A stretch of DNA of 64,000 nt from Gordius sp. MW1 (lineage: Eukaryota > Nematomorpha > Gordioida > Gordea > Gordiidae): positions 12,803,835-12,867,834 of the forward strand of contig OZ038527.1 in assembly GCA_964036665.1 (NCBI GenBank). The letters are read 5' to 3'. Under the pieces are notes generated by a model. The model did no database searches. It worked only from the letters and a program-made list of their open reading frames with translations, and was not told where the DNA came from. The translations under genes and the position numbers were made by a program. Below, piece by piece: positions 1 to 13,391 of this stretch; position 1 is the stretch's first letter; each line of letters opens with the position of its first letter.

Positions 1-1714
1 AATTAAGCACTCACGTTTGATACAACAAGCTAATCGCAACAATAAAACGTTGTCTTTTGTCAAAATGATAGTTCTCGCAGCTTAAAACCTCTTTTCGGAA
101 GTCAATCCATAATAATAGGATTCTCAAATTGGCTTTATATTTTTTTACGCTTTTTCACATAGAATCGAAAAAAATGAATTTTTTTACCTCAAAATTTTTC
201 ACATTTTTTTATTCAACCGTATTCATCCGATGAAAGTTGTCGTTTTCAGACGTTGTTTCCATGATAAAAAGTAAAAATTTATCAGAATCAGAAAACTATT
301 ACTTTGAAATCATGATTGCATAGAGCAGTTTTCAAAAATTAAGCACTCACGTTTGATACAACAAACTAATCGCAACAATAAAACGTTGTGTTTTGTCAAA
401 ATGATAGTTCTCGCAGCTTAAAACCTCTTTTCGGAAGTCAATCGAAGATAATAGGATTCTCAAATTGGCTTATTTTTATATATTTTTTCAAGCTCTTTCA
501 CATAGAATCGAAAAAAATAAATATTTTTACCTCAAAATTTTTCACATTTTTTTATTCAACCGTATTCATCCGATGAAAGTTGTCGTTTTCAGACGTTATT
601 TCCATGATAAAAAGTAAAAATTTATCAGAATCAGAAAACTATTACTTTGAAACCATGATCGCATAGAGCAATTTTCAAAAATTAAGCACTCACGTTGCGA
701 TACAACAAACTAATCGCAACAATAAAACGTTGTCTTTTGTCAAAATTATAGTTCTCGCAGCTTAAAACCTCTCTTCGGAGGTCAATCCAGGATAATAGGA
801 TTCTCAAATTGGCTTATTTTTATATATTTTTTTACGCTTTTTCACATAGAATCGAAAAAAATGAATATTTTTACCTCAAAATTTTTCACATTTTTTTATT
901 CAACCGTATTCATCCGATGAAAGATGTCGTTTTCAGACGTTGTTTCCATGATAAAAAGTAAAAATTTATCAGAATCAGAAAACTATTACTTTGAAATCAT
1001 GATTGCATAGAGCAGTTTTCATAAATTAAGCACTCACGTTTGATACAACAAACTAATCGCAACAATAAAACTTTGTCTTTTGTCAAAATGATAGTTGTCG
1101 CAGCTTAAAACCTCTTTTCGGAAGTCAATCGAGGATAATAAGATTCTCAAATCGGCTTACTTTTATATATTTTTTCAAGCTCTTTCACATAGAATCGAAA
1201 AATATAAATATTTTTACCTCAAAATTTTTCACATTTTTTTCTTTCAACCGTATTCATCCGATAAAAGTTGTCGTTTTCAGACGTGGTTTATATGATAAAA
1301 AGTAAAAAGTAAAAATTTATCAGAATCAGAAAATTATTACTTTGAAATGATGATCGCATAGAGCAGTTTTCAAAAATTAAAAACTCACGTTGCGATACAA
1401 CAAACTAATCGCAACAATAAAACGTTGTCTTTTGTCAAAATGATAGTTCTCGCAGCTTAAAACCTCTTTTCGGAAGTCAATCGAGGATAATAGGATTCTC
1501 AAATTGGCTTATTTTTATATATTTTTATACGCTCTTTCACATAGAATCGAAAAAAATGAATATTTTTACCTCAAAATTTTTCACATTTTTTCAACCGTAT
1601 TCATCCGATGAAAGTTGTCGTTTTCAGACGTTGTTTCCATGATAAAAAGTAAAAATTTATCAGAATCAGAAAACTATTACTTTGAAATCATGATTGCATA
1701 GAGCAGTTTTCAAA
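1..1714. repeat. Satellite block L1, 5 monomers, reappears at 11676
   Basis: Monomer starts are 1, 337, 680, 1024 and 1375 (lengths 336, 343, 344, 351, 340). The first four match 11676-13049 in order and in length. Shared rare variants include ACAACAAGCTAATCG in the first monomer, TTGTGTTTTGTC in the second, CTCTCTTCGGAGG in the third and the ACGTGGTTTATATG plus 7-bp duplication in the fourth. The fourth copy is 351 bp because GTAAAAA is duplicated. The fifth monomer has a shortened T tract (CACATTTTTTCAACC). Confidence 0.9.
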
Positions 1715-4122
1715 AATTAAGCACTCACGTTTGATACAACAAACTAATCGCAACAATAAAACGTTGTCTTTTGTCAAAATGATAGTTCTCGCAGCTTAAA
1801 ACCTCTTTTCGGAAGTCAATCGAGGATAATAGGATTCTCAAATTGGCTTATTTTTATATATTTTTTTACGCTCTTTCACATAGAATCGAAAAAAATGAAT
1901 ATTTTTAACTCAAAATTTTTCACATTTTTTTATTCAACCGTATTCATCCGATTAAAGTTGACGTTTTCAGACGTTGTTTCCATGATAAAAAGTAAAAATT
2001 TATCAGAATCAGAAAACTATTAATTTGAAATCATGATTGCCTAGAGCAGTTTTCAAAAATTAAACACTCGCGTTTGATACAACAAACTAATCGCAACAAT
2101 AAAACTTTGTCTTTTGTCAAAAGATAGTTCTCGCAGCTTAAAACCTCTTTTCGGAAGTCAATCCAGGATAATAGGATTCTCAAATTGGCTTATTTTTATA
2201 TATTTTTTTACGCTCTTTCACATAGAATCGAAAAAAATGAATTTTTTTACCTCAAAATTTTTCACATTTTTTTATTCAACCGTATTCATCCGATGAAAGT
2301 TGTCGTTTTCAGACGTTGTTTCCATGATAAAAAGTAAAAATTTATCAGAATCAGAAAACTATTACTTTGAAATCATGATTGCATAGAGCAGTTTTCAAAA
2401 ATTAAGCACTCACGTTTGATACAACAAACTAATCGCAACAATAAAACGTTGTCTTTTGTCAAAATGATAGTTCTCGCAGCTTAAAACCTCTTTTCGGAAG
2501 TCAATCGAGGATAATAGGATTCTCAAATTGGCTTATTTTTATATATTTTTTTACGCTCTTTCACATAGAATCGAAAAAAATGAATATTTTTACCTCAAAA
2601 TTTTTCACATTTTTTTATTCAACCGTATTCATCCGATGAAAGTTGACGTTTTCAGACGTTGTTTCCATGATAAAAAGTAAAAATTTATCAGAATCAGAAA
2701 ACTATTAATTTGAAATCATGATTGCATAGAGCAGTTTTCAAAAATTAAACACTCGCGTTTGATACAACAAACTAATCGCAACAATAAAACTTTGTCTTTT
2801 GTCAAAAGATAGTTCTCGCAGCTTAAAACCTCTTTTCGGAAGTCAATCGAGGATAATAAGATTCTCAAATCGGCTTACTTTTATATATTTTTTCAAGCTC
2901 TTTCACATAGAATCGAAAAAAATAAATATTTTTACCTCAAAATTTTTCACATTTATTTCTTTCAACCGTAGTCATCCGATGAAAGTTGTCGTTTTCACAC
3001 GTTGTTTCCATGATAAAGAGTAAAAATTTATCAAAATCAGAAAACTATTACTTTGAAATCATGATCGCATAGAGCAGTCTTCAAAAATTAAGCACTCACG
3101 TTTGATACAACAAACTAATCGCAACAATAAAACTTTGTCTTTTGTCAAAATGATAGTTGTCGCAGCTTAAAACCTCTTTTCGGAAGTCAATCGAGGATAA
3201 TAAGATTCTCAAATCGGCTTACTTTTATATATTTTTTCAAGCTCTTTCACATAGAATCGAAAAATATAAATATTTTTACCTCAAAATTTTTCAAGTTTTT
3301 TTCTTTCAACCGTATTCATCCGATAAAAGTTGTCGTTTTCAGACGTGGTTTATATGATAAAAAGTAAAAAGTAAAAATTTATCAGAATCAGAAAATTATT
3401 ACTTTGAAATCATGATCGCATAGAGCAGTTTTCAAAAATTAAAAACTCACGTTGCGATACAACAAACTAATCGCAACAATAAAACGTTGTCTTTTGTCAA
3501 AATGATAGTTCGCAGCTTAAAACCTCTTTTCGGAAGTCAATCGAGGATAATAGGATTCTCAAATTGGCTTATTTTTATATATTTTTTCAAGCTCTTTCAC
3601 ATAGAATCGAAAAAAATAAATATTTTTACCTCAAAATTTTTCACATTTTTTTATTCAACCGTATTCATCCGATGAAAGTTGTCGTTTTCAGACGTTGTTT
3701 CCATGATAAAAAGTAAAAATTTATCAGAATCAGAAAACTATTACTTTGAAATCATGATCGCATAGAGCAATTTTCAAAAATTAAGCACTCACGTTGCGAT
3801 ACAACAAACTAATCGCAACAATAAAACGTTGTCTTTTGTCAAAATGATAGTTCTCGCAGCTTAAAACCTCTTTTCGGAAGTCAATCCAGGATAATAGGAT
3901 TCTCAAATTGGCTTATTTTTATATATTTTTTTACGCTCTTTCACATAGAATCGAAAAAAATGAATTTTTTTACCTCAAAATTTTTCACATTTTTTTATTC
4001 AACCGTATTCATCCGATGAAAGTTGTCGTTTTCAGACGTTGTTTCCATGATAAAAAGTAAAAATTTATCAGAATCAGAAAACTATTACTTTGAAATCATG
4101 ATTGCATAGAGCAGTTTTCAAA
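1715..4122. repeat. 7-monomer higher-order repeat, copy 1 (2408 bp)
   Basis: Monomer starts are 1715, 2058, 2400, 2743, 3086, 3437 and 3779, with lengths 343, 342, 343, 343, 351, 342 and 344. The block is followed directly by two further copies. Diagnostic variants in order include ATTAAAGTTGACG (monomer 1), AAACACTCGCG with CAAAAGATAG (2 and 4), the 351-bp class (5) and the two-base-shorter GATAGTTCGCAG (6). Monomer 5 here has TTTTTCAAG where copies 2 and 3 have TTTTTCACA, a variant it shares with the cassettes at 13735 and 19562. Confidence 0.92.
3364..3377 (+). repeat. 7-bp tandem duplication defining the 351-bp monomers
   Basis: GTAAAAA is present twice (3364-3370 and 3371-3377), raising a 344-bp monomer to 351 bp. 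The same duplication is in the monomers starting 1024, 3086, 5494, 7898, 10305, 12699, 13735 and 19562, always downstream of ACGTGGTTTATATG. A sister lineage with ACGTGGTTTATATG but without the duplication is found at 23995, 24684, 25372, 32864, 38343 and others, so the duplication came second. Confidence 0.85.
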
Positions 4123-6530
4123 AATTAAGCACTCACGTTTGATACAACAAACTAATCGCAACAATAAAACGTTGTCTTTTGTCAAAATGATAGTTCTCGC
4201 AGCTTAAAACCTCTTTTCGGAAGTCAATCGAGGATAATAGGATTCTCAAATTGGCTTATTTTTATATATTTTTTTACGCTCTTTCACATAGAATCGAAAA
4301 AAATGAATATTTTTAACTCAAAATTTTTCACATTTTTTTATTCAACCGTATTCATCCGATTAAAGTTGACGTTTTCAGACGTTGTTTCCATGATAAAAAG
4401 TAAAAATTTATCAGAATCAGAAAACTATTAATTTGAAATCATGATTGCCTAGAGCAGTTTTCAAAAATTAAACACTCGCGTTTGATACAACAAACTAATC
4501 GCAACAATAAAACTTTGTCTTTTGTCAAAAGATAGTTCTCGCAGCTTAAAACCTCTTTTCGGAAGTCAATCCAGGATAATAGGATTCTCAAATTGGCTTA
4601 TTTTTATATATTTTTTTACGCTCTTTCACATAGAATCGAAAAAAATGAATTTTTTTACCTCAAAATTTTTCACATTTTTTTATTCAACCGTATTCATCCG
4701 ATGAAAGTTGTCGTTTTCAGACGTTGTTTCCATGATAAAAAGTAAAAATTTATCAGAATCAGAAAACTATTACTTTGAAATCATGATTGCATAGAGCAGT
4801 TTTCAAAAATTAAGCACTCACGTTTGATACAACAAACTAATCGCAACAATAAAACGTTGTCTTTTGTCAAAATGATAGTTCTCGCAGCTTAAAACCTCTT
4901 TTCGGAAGTCAATCGAGGATAATAGGATTCTCAAATTGGCTTATTTTTATATATTTTTTTACGCTCTTTCACATAGAATCGAAAAAAATGAATATTTTTA
5001 CCTCAAAATTTTTCACATTTTTTTATTCAACCGTATTCATCCGATGAAAGTTGACGTTTTCAGACGTTGTTTCCATGATAAAAAGTAAAAATTTATCAGA
5101 ATCAGAAAACTATTAATTTGAAATCATGATTGCATAGAGCAGTTTTCAAAAATTAAACACTCGCGTTTGATACAACAAACTAATCGCAACAATAAAACTT
5201 TGTCTTTTGTCAAAAGATAGTTCTCGCAGCTTAAAACCTCTTTTCGGAAGTCAATCGAGGATAATAAGATTCTCAAATCGGCTTACTTTTATATATTTTT
5301 TCAAGCTCTTTCACATAGAATCGAAAAAAATAAATATTTTTACCTCAAAATTTTTCACATTTTTTTCTTTCAACCGTATTCATCCGATGAAAGTTGTCGT
5401 TTTCAGACGTTGTTTCCATGATAAAGAGTAAAAATTTATCAAAATCAGAAAACTATTACTTTGAAATCATGATCGCATAGAGCAGTCTTCAAAAATTAAG
5501 CACTCACGTTTGATACAACAAACTAATCGCAACAATAAAACTTTGTCTTTTGTCAAAATGATAGTTATCGCAGCTTAAAACCTCTTTTCGGAAGTCAATC
5601 GAGGATAATAAGATTCTCAAATCGGCTTACTTTTATATATTTTTTCAAGCTCTTTCACATAGAATCGAAAAATATAAATATTTTTACCTCAAAATTTTTC
5701 ACATTTTTTTCTTTCAACCGTATTCATCCGATAAAAGTTGTCGTTTTCAGACGTGGTTTATATGATAAAAAGTAAAAAGTAAAAATTTATCAGAATCAGA
5801 AAATTATTACTTTGAAATCATGATCGCATAGAGCAGTTTTCAAAAATTAAAAACTCACGTTGCGATACAACAAACTAATCGCAACAATAAAACGTTGTCT
5901 TTTGTCAAAATGATAGTTCGCAGCTTAAAACCTCTTTTCGGAAGTCAATCGAGGATAATAGGATTCTCAAATTGGCTTATTTTTATATATTTTTTCAAGC
6001 TCTTTCACATAGAATCGAAAAAAATAAATATTTTTACCTAAAAATTTTTCACATTTTTTTATTCAACCGTATTCATCCGATGAAAGTTGTCGTTTTCAGA
6101 CGTTGTTTCCATGATAAAAAGTAAAAATTTATCAGAATCAGAAAACTATTACTTTGAAATCATGATCGCATAGAGCAATTTTCAAAAATTAAGCACTCAC
6201 GTTGCGATACAACAAACTAATCGCAACAATAAAATGTTGTCTTTTGTCAAAATGATAGTTCTCGCAGCTTAAAACCTCTTTTCGGAAGTCAATCGAGGAT
6301 AATAGGATTCTCAAATTGGCTTATTTTTATATATTTTTTTACGCTCTTTCACATAGAATCGAAAAAAATGAATATATTTACCTCAAAATTTTTTACATTT
6401 TTTTATTCAACCGTATTCATCCGATGAAAGTTGACGTTTTCAGACGTTGTTTCCATGATAAAAAGTAAAAATTTATCAGAATCAGAAAACTATTACTTTG
6501 AAATCATGATCGCATAGAGCAATTTTCAAA
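4123..6530. repeat. 7-monomer higher-order repeat, copy 2 (2408 bp)
   Basis: Monomer starts are 4123, 4466, 4808, 5151, 5494, 5845 and 6187, with the same length series as copy 1, so the offset is 2408 bp throughout. Differences I noticed include ATAGTTATCGC in monomer 5, ACCTAAAAA in monomer 6, and AAAATGTTG plus AATATATTT in monomer 7. The variants of monomer 7 are shared with copy 3 and not with copy 1, which suggests copies 2 and 3 separated last. Confidence 0.92.
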
Positions 6531-8934
6531 AATTAAGCACTTGTGATACAACAAACTAATCGCAACAATAAAACGTTGTCTTTTGTCAAAATGATAGTTC
6601 TCGCAGCTTAAAACCTCTTTTCGGAAGTCAATCGAGGATAATAGGATTCTCAAATTGGCTTATTTTTATATATTTTTTTACGCTCTTTCACATAGAATCG
6701 AAAAAAATGAATATTTTTAACTCAAAATTTTTCACATTTTTTTATTCAACCGTATTCATCCGATTAAAGTTGACGTTTTCAGACGTTGTTTCCATGATAA
6801 AAAGTAAAAATTTATCAGAATCAGAAAACTATTAATTTGAAATCATGATTGCCTAGAGCAGTTTTCAAAAATTAAACACTCGCGTTTGATACAACAAACT
6901 AATCGCAACAATAAAACTTTGTCTTTTGTCAAAAGATAGTTCTCGCAGCTTAAAACCTCTTTTCGGAAGTCAATCCAGGATAATAGGATTCTCAAATTGG
7001 CTTATTTTTATATATTTTTTTACGCTCTTTCACATAGAATCGAAAAAAATGAATTTTTTTACCTCAAAATTTTTCACATTTTTTTATTCAACCGTATTCA
7101 TCCGATGAAAGTTGTCGTTTTCAGACGTTGTTTCCATGATAAAAAGTAAAAATTTATCAGAATCAGAAAACTATTACTTTGAAATCATGATTGCATAGAG
7201 CAGTTTTCAAAAATTAAGCACTCACGTTTGATACAACAAACTAATCGCAACAATAAAACGTTGTCTTTTGTCAAAATGATAGTTCTCGCAGCTTAAAACC
7301 TCTTTTCGGAAGTCAATCGAGGATAATAGGATTCTCAAATTGGCTTATTTTTATATATTTTTTTACGCTCTTTCACATAGAATCGAAAAAAATGAATATT
7401 TTTACCTCAAAATTTTTCACATTTTTTTATTCAACCGTATTCATCCGATGAAAGTTGACGTTTTCAGACGTTGTTTCCATGATAAAAAGTAAAAATTTAT
7501 CAGAATCAGAAAACTATTAATTTGAAATCATGATTGCATAGAGCAGTTTTCAAAAATTAAACACTCGCGTTTGATACAACAAACTAATCGCAACAATAAA
7601 ACTTTGTCTTTTGTCAAAAGATAGTTCTCGCAGCTTAAAACCTCTTTTCGGAAGTCAATCGAGGATAATAAGATTCTCAAATCGGCTTACTTTTATATAT
7701 TTTTTCAAGCTCTTTCACATAGAATCGAAAAAAATAAATATTTTTACCTCAAAATTTTTCACATTTTTTTCTTTCAACCGTATTCATCCGATGAAAGTTG
7801 TCGTTTTCAGACGTTGTTTCCATGATAAAGAGTAAAAATTTATCAAAATCAGAAAACTATTACTTTGAAATCATGATCGCATAGAGCAGTCTTCAAAAAT
7901 TAAGCACTCACGTTTGATACAACAAACTAATCGCAACAATAAAACTTTGTCTTTTGTCAAAATGATAGTTGTCGCAGCTTAAAACCTCTTTTCGGAAGTC
8001 AATCGAGGATAATAAGATTCTCAAATCGGCTTACTTTTATATATTTTTTCAAGCTCTTTCACATAGAATCGAAAAATATAAATATTTTTACCTCAAAATT
8101 TTTCACATTTTTTTCTTTCAACCGTATTCATCCGATAAAAGTTGTCGTTTTCAGACGTGGTTTATATGATAAAAAGTAAAAAGTAAAAATTTATCAGAAT
8201 CAGAAAATTATTACTTTGAAATCATGATCGCATAGAGCAGTTTTCAAAAATTAAAAACTCACGTTGCGATACAACAAACTAATCGCAACAATAAAACGTT
8301 GTCTTTTGTCAAAATGATAGTTCGCAGCTTAAAACCTCTTTTCGGAAGTCAATCGAGGATAATAGGATTCTCAAATTGGCTTATTTTTATATATTTTTTC
8401 AAGCTCTTTCACATAGAATCGAAAAAAATAAATATTTTTACCTCAAAATTTTTCACATTTTTTTATTCAACCGTATTCATCCGATGAAAGTTGTCGTTTT
8501 CAGACGTTGTTTCCATGATAAAAAGTAAAAATTTATCAGAATCAGAAAACTATTACTTTGAAATCATGATCGCATAGAGCAATTTTCAAAAATTAAGCAC
8601 TCACGTTGCGATACAACAAACTAATCGCAACAATAAAATGTTGTCTTTTGTCAAAATGATAGTTCTCGCAGCTTAAAACCTCTTTTCGGAAGTCAATCGA
8701 GGATAATAGGATTCTCAAATTGGCTTATTTTTATATATTTTTTTACGCTCTTTCACATAGAATCGAAAAAAATGAATATATTTACCTCAAAATTTTTTAC
8801 ATTTTTTTATTCAACCGTATTCATCCGATGAAAGTTGACGTTTTCAGACGTTGTTTCCATGATAAAAAGTAAAAATTTATCAGAATCAGAAAACTATTAC
8901 TTTGAAATCATGATCGCATAGAGCAATTTTCAAA
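6531..8934. repeat. 7-monomer higher-order repeat, copy 3 (2404 bp)
   Basis: Monomer starts are 6531, 6870, 7212, 7555, 7898, 8249 and 8591. It is 4 bp shorter than the other copies because the first monomer begins GCACTTGTGATAC, losing 5 bases and the left arm of the dyad. From 6870 on it follows copy 2 closely. The next monomer, 8935, also begins GCACTTGTGATAC but then continues as a different block, so the series ends here. Confidence 0.92.
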
Positions 8935-10304
8935 AATTAAGCACTTGTGATACAACAAACTAATCGCAACAATAAAACGTTGTCTTTTGTCAAAATGATA
9001 GTTCTCGCAGCTTAAAACCTCTTTTCGGAAGTCAATCCAGGATAATAGGATTCTCAAGTTGGCTTATTTTTATATATTTTTTTACGCTCTTTCACATAGA
9101 ATCGAAAAAAATGAATATTTTTACCTCAAAATTTTTCACATTTTTTTATTCAACCGTATTCATCCGATGAAAGTTGTCGTTTTCAGACGTTGTTTCCATG
9201 ATAAAAAGTAAAAATTTATCAGAATCAGAAAACTATTACTTTGAAATCATGATTGCATAGAGCAGTTTTCAAAAATTAAGCACTCGCGTTTGATACAACA
9301 AACTAATCGCAACAATAAAAATTTGTCTTTTGTCAAAATGATAGTTCTCGCAGCTTAAAACCTCTTTTCGGAAGTCAATCGAGGATAATAAGATTCTCAA
9401 ATCGGCTTACTTTTATATATTTTTTCAAGCTCTTTCACATAGAATCGAAAAAAATGAATATTTTTACCTCAAAACTTTTCACATTTTTTTATTCAACCGT
9501 ATTCATCCGATGAAAGTTGTCGTTTTCAGACGTTGTTTCCATGATAAAAAGTAAAAATTTATCAGAATCAGAAAACTATTACTTTGAAATCATGATCGCA
9601 TAGAGCAATTTTCAAAAATTAAGCACTCACGTTGCGATACAAAAAACTAATCGCAACAATAAAACGTTGTCTTTTGTCAAAATGATAGTTCTCGCAGCTT
9701 AAAACCTCTTTTCGGAAGTCAATCCAGGATAATAGGATTCTCAAATTGGCTTATTTTTATATATTTTTTTAAGCTCTTTCACATAGAATCGAAAAAAATA
9801 AATATTTTTACCTCAAAATTTTTCACATTTTTTTATTCAACCGTATTCATCCGATGAAAGTTGACGTTTTCAGACGTTGTTTCCATGATAAAAAGCAAAA
9901 ATTTATCAGAATCAGAAAACTATTACTTTGAAATCATGATCGCATAGAGCAATTTTCAAAAATTAAGCACTCACGTTTGATACAAAAAACTAATCGCAAC
10001 AATAAAACGTTGTCTTTTGTCAAAATGATAGTTCTCGCAGCTTAAAACCTCTTTTCGGAAGTCAATCCAGGATAATAGTATTCTCAAATTGGCTTATTTT
10101 TATATATTTTTTTACGCTCTTTCACATAGAATCGAAAAAAATGAATATTTTTACCTCAAAATTTTTCACATTTTTTTCTTTCAACCGTATTCATCCGATG
10201 AAAGTTGTCGTTTTCAGACGTTGTTTCCATGATAAAGAGTAAAAATTTATCAGAATCAGAAAACTATTACTTTGAAATCATGATCGCATAGAGCAGTCTT
10301 CAAA
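8935..10304. repeat. 4-monomer block related to 14772-17506
   Basis: Monomer starts are 8935, 9274, 9617 and 9961 (339, 343, 344, 344). The order of variants (GCACTTGTGATAC; CTCGCG with AAAAATTTGTC; CGATACAAAAAAC; AGTATTCTC) is the same as in the two blocks at 14772 and 16141. The last monomer is a chimera: up to about 10080 it follows the AGTATTCTC type, and from about 10178 it follows the type of 7555, with CTTTCAACC, GATAAAGAG and GCAGTCTTC. Confidence 0.85.
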
Positions 10305-11675
10305 AATTAAGCACTCACGTTTGATACAACAAACTAATCGCAACAATAAAACTTTGTCTTTTGTCAAAATGATAGTTGTCGCAGCTTAAAACCTCTTTTC
10401 GGAAGTCAATCGAGGATAATAAGATTCTCAAATCGGCTTACTTTTATATATTTTTTCAAGCTCTTTCACATAGAATCGAAAAATATAAATATTTTTACCT
10501 CAAAATTTTTCACATTTTTTTCTTTCAACCGTATTCATCCGATAAAAGTTGTCGTTTTCAGACGTGGTTTATATGATAAAAAGTAAAAAGTAAAAATTTA
10601 TCAGAATCAGAAAATTATTACTTTGAAATCATGATCGCATAGAGCAGTTTTCAAAAATTAAAAACTCACGTTGCGATACAACAAACTAATCGCAACAATA
10701 AAACGTTGTCTTTTGTCAAAATGATAGTTCGCAGCTTAAAACCTCTTTTCGGAAGTCAATCGAGGATAATAGGATTCTCAAATTGGCTTATTTTTATATA
10801 TTTTTTCAAGCTCTTTCACATAGAATCGAAAAAAATAAATATTTTTACCTCAAAATTTTTCACATTTTTTTATTCAACCGTATTCATCCGATGAAAGTTG
10901 TCGTTTTCAGACGTTGTTTCCATGATAAAAAGTAAAAATTTATCAGAATCAGAAAACTATTACTTTGAAATCATGATCGCATAGAGCAATTTTCAAAAAT
11001 TAAGCACTCACGTTGCGATACAACAAACTAATCGCAACAATAAAATGTTGTCTTTTGTCAAAATTATAGTTCTCGCAGCTTATAACCTCTTTTCGGAAGT
11101 CAATCCAGGATAATAGGATTCTCAAATTGGCTTATTTTTATATATTTTTTTACGCTTTTCACATAGAATCGAAAAAAATAAATATTTTTACCTCAAAATT
11201 TTTCACATTTTTTTATTCAACCGTATTCATCCGATGGTTTTCAGACGTTGTTTCCATGATAAAAAGTAAAAATTTATCAGAATCAGAAAACTATTACTTT
11301 GAAATCATGATCGCATAGAGCAATTTTCAAAAATTAAGCACTCACGTTGCGATACAACAAACTAATCGCAACAATAAAACGTTGTCTTTTGTCAAAATTA
11401 TAGTTCTCGCAGCTTAAAACCTCTTTTCGGAAGTCAATCCAGGATAATAGGATTCTCAAATTGGCTTATTTTTATATATTTTTTTACGCTTTTTCACATA
11501 GAATCGAAAAAAATGAATATTTTTACCTCAAAAATTTTCACATTTTTTTATTCAACCGTATTCATCCGATGAAAGTTGTCGTTTTCAGACGTTGTTTCCA
11601 TGATAAAAAGTAAAAATTTATCAGAATCAGAAAACTATTACTTTGAAATCATGATTGCATAGAGCAGTTTTCATA
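10305..11675. repeat. 4 monomers (351, 342, 334, 344 bp)
   Basis: Monomer starts are 10305, 10656, 10998 and 11332. The first two are the 351/342 pair of the recurrent cassette. The monomer at 10998 lost 9 bases at CCGATGGTTTTCAG (normal copies have AAAGTTGTC between) and one T before the CACATAG block, giving 334 bp. This is a different 334-bp class from the one in the right domain. The monomer at 11332 ends TTTCATAAATT, like 680 and 12355. Confidence 0.85.
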
Positions 11676-13391
11676 AATTAAGCACTCACGTTTGATACAA
11701 CAAGCTAATCGCAACAATAAAACGTTGTCTTTTGTCAAAATGATAGTTCTCGCAGCTTAAAACCTCTTTTCGGAAGTCAATCCATAATAATAGGATTCTC
11801 AAATTGGCTTTATATTTTTTTACGCTTTTTCACATAGAATCGAAAAAAATGAATTTTTTTACCTCAAAATTTTTCACATTTTTTTATTCAACCGTATTCA
11901 TCCGATGAAAGTTGTCGTTTTCAGACGTTGTTTCCATGATAAAAAGTAAAAATTTATCAGAATCAGAAAACTATTACTTTGAAATCATGATTGCATAGAG
12001 CAGTTTTCAAAAATTAAGCACTCACGTTTGATACAACAAACTAATCGCAACAATAAAACGTTGTGTTTTGTCAAAATGATAGTTCTCGCAGCTTAAAACC
12101 TCTTTTCGGAAGTCAATCGAAGATAATAGGATTCTCAAATTGGCTTATTTTTATATATTTTTTCAAGCTCTTTCACATAGAATCGAAAAAAATAAATATT
12201 TTTACCTCAAAATTTTTCACATTTTTTTATTCAACCGTATTCATCCGATGAAAGTTGTCGTTTTCAGACGTTATTTCCATGATAAAAAGTAAAAATTTAT
12301 CAGAATCAGAAAACTATTACTTTGAAACCATGATCGCATAGAGCAATTTTCAAAAATTAAGCACTCACGTTGCGATACAACAAACTAATCGCAACAATAA
12401 AACGTTGTCTTTTGTCAAAATTATAGTTCTCGCAGCTTAAAACCTCTCTTCGGAGGTCAATCCAGGATAATAGGATTCTCAAATTGGCTTATTTTTATAT
12501 ATTTTTTTACGCTTTTTCACATAGAATCGAAAAAAATGAATATTTTTACCTCAAAATTTTTCACATTTTTTTATTCAACCGTATTCATCCGATGAAAGAT
12601 GTCGTTTTCAGACGTTGTTTCCATGATAAAAAGTAAAAATTTATCAGAATCAGAAAACTATTACTTTGAAATCATGATTGCATAGAGCAGTTTTCATAAA
12701 TTAAGCACTCACGTTTGATACAACAAACTAATCGCAACAATAAAACTTTGTCTTTTGTCAAAATGATAGTTGTCGCAGCTTAAAACCTCTTTTCGGAAGT
12801 CAATCAAGGATAATAAGATTCTCAAATCGGCTTACTTTTATATATTTTTTCAAGCTCTTTCACATAGAATCGAAAAATATAAATATTTTTACCTCAAAAT
12901 TTTTCACATTTTTTTCTTTCAACCGTATTCATCCGATAAAAGTTGTCGTTTTCAGACGTGGTTTATATGATAAAAAGTAAAAAGTAAAAATTTATCAGAA
13001 TCAGAAAATTATTACTTTGAAATGATGATCGCATAGAGCAGTTTTCAAAAATTAAAAACTCACGTTGCGATACAACAAACTAATCGCAACAATAAAACGT
13101 TGTCTTTTGTCAAAATGATAGTTCGCAGCTTAAAACCTCTTTTCGGAAGTCAATCGAGGATAATAGGATTCTCAAATTGGCTTATTTTTATATATTTTTT
13201 TACGCTCTTTCACATAGAATCGAAAAAAATGAATATTTTTACCTCAAAATTTTTCACATTTTTTTATTCAACCGTATTCATCCGATGAAAGTTGTCGTTT
13301 TCAGACGTTGTTTCCATGATAAAAAGTAAAAATTTATCAGAATCAGAAAACTATTACTTTGAAATCATGATTGCATAGAGCAGTTTTCAAA
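11676..13391. repeat. Second copy of the window-start block, 11675 bp downstream
   Basis: Monomer starts are 11676, 12012, 12355, 12699 and 13050. The first four repeat 1-1374 with the same lengths (336, 343, 344, 351); the only substitution I noticed is AATCAAGGATAATAAG against AATCGAGGATAATAAG in the fourth. The match fails inside the fifth monomer, which here has GATAGTTCGCAG instead of GATAGTTCTCGCAG and then joins the cassette at 13392. Because the first copy begins at the window edge, the duplicated segment may extend further left. Confidence 0.88.
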
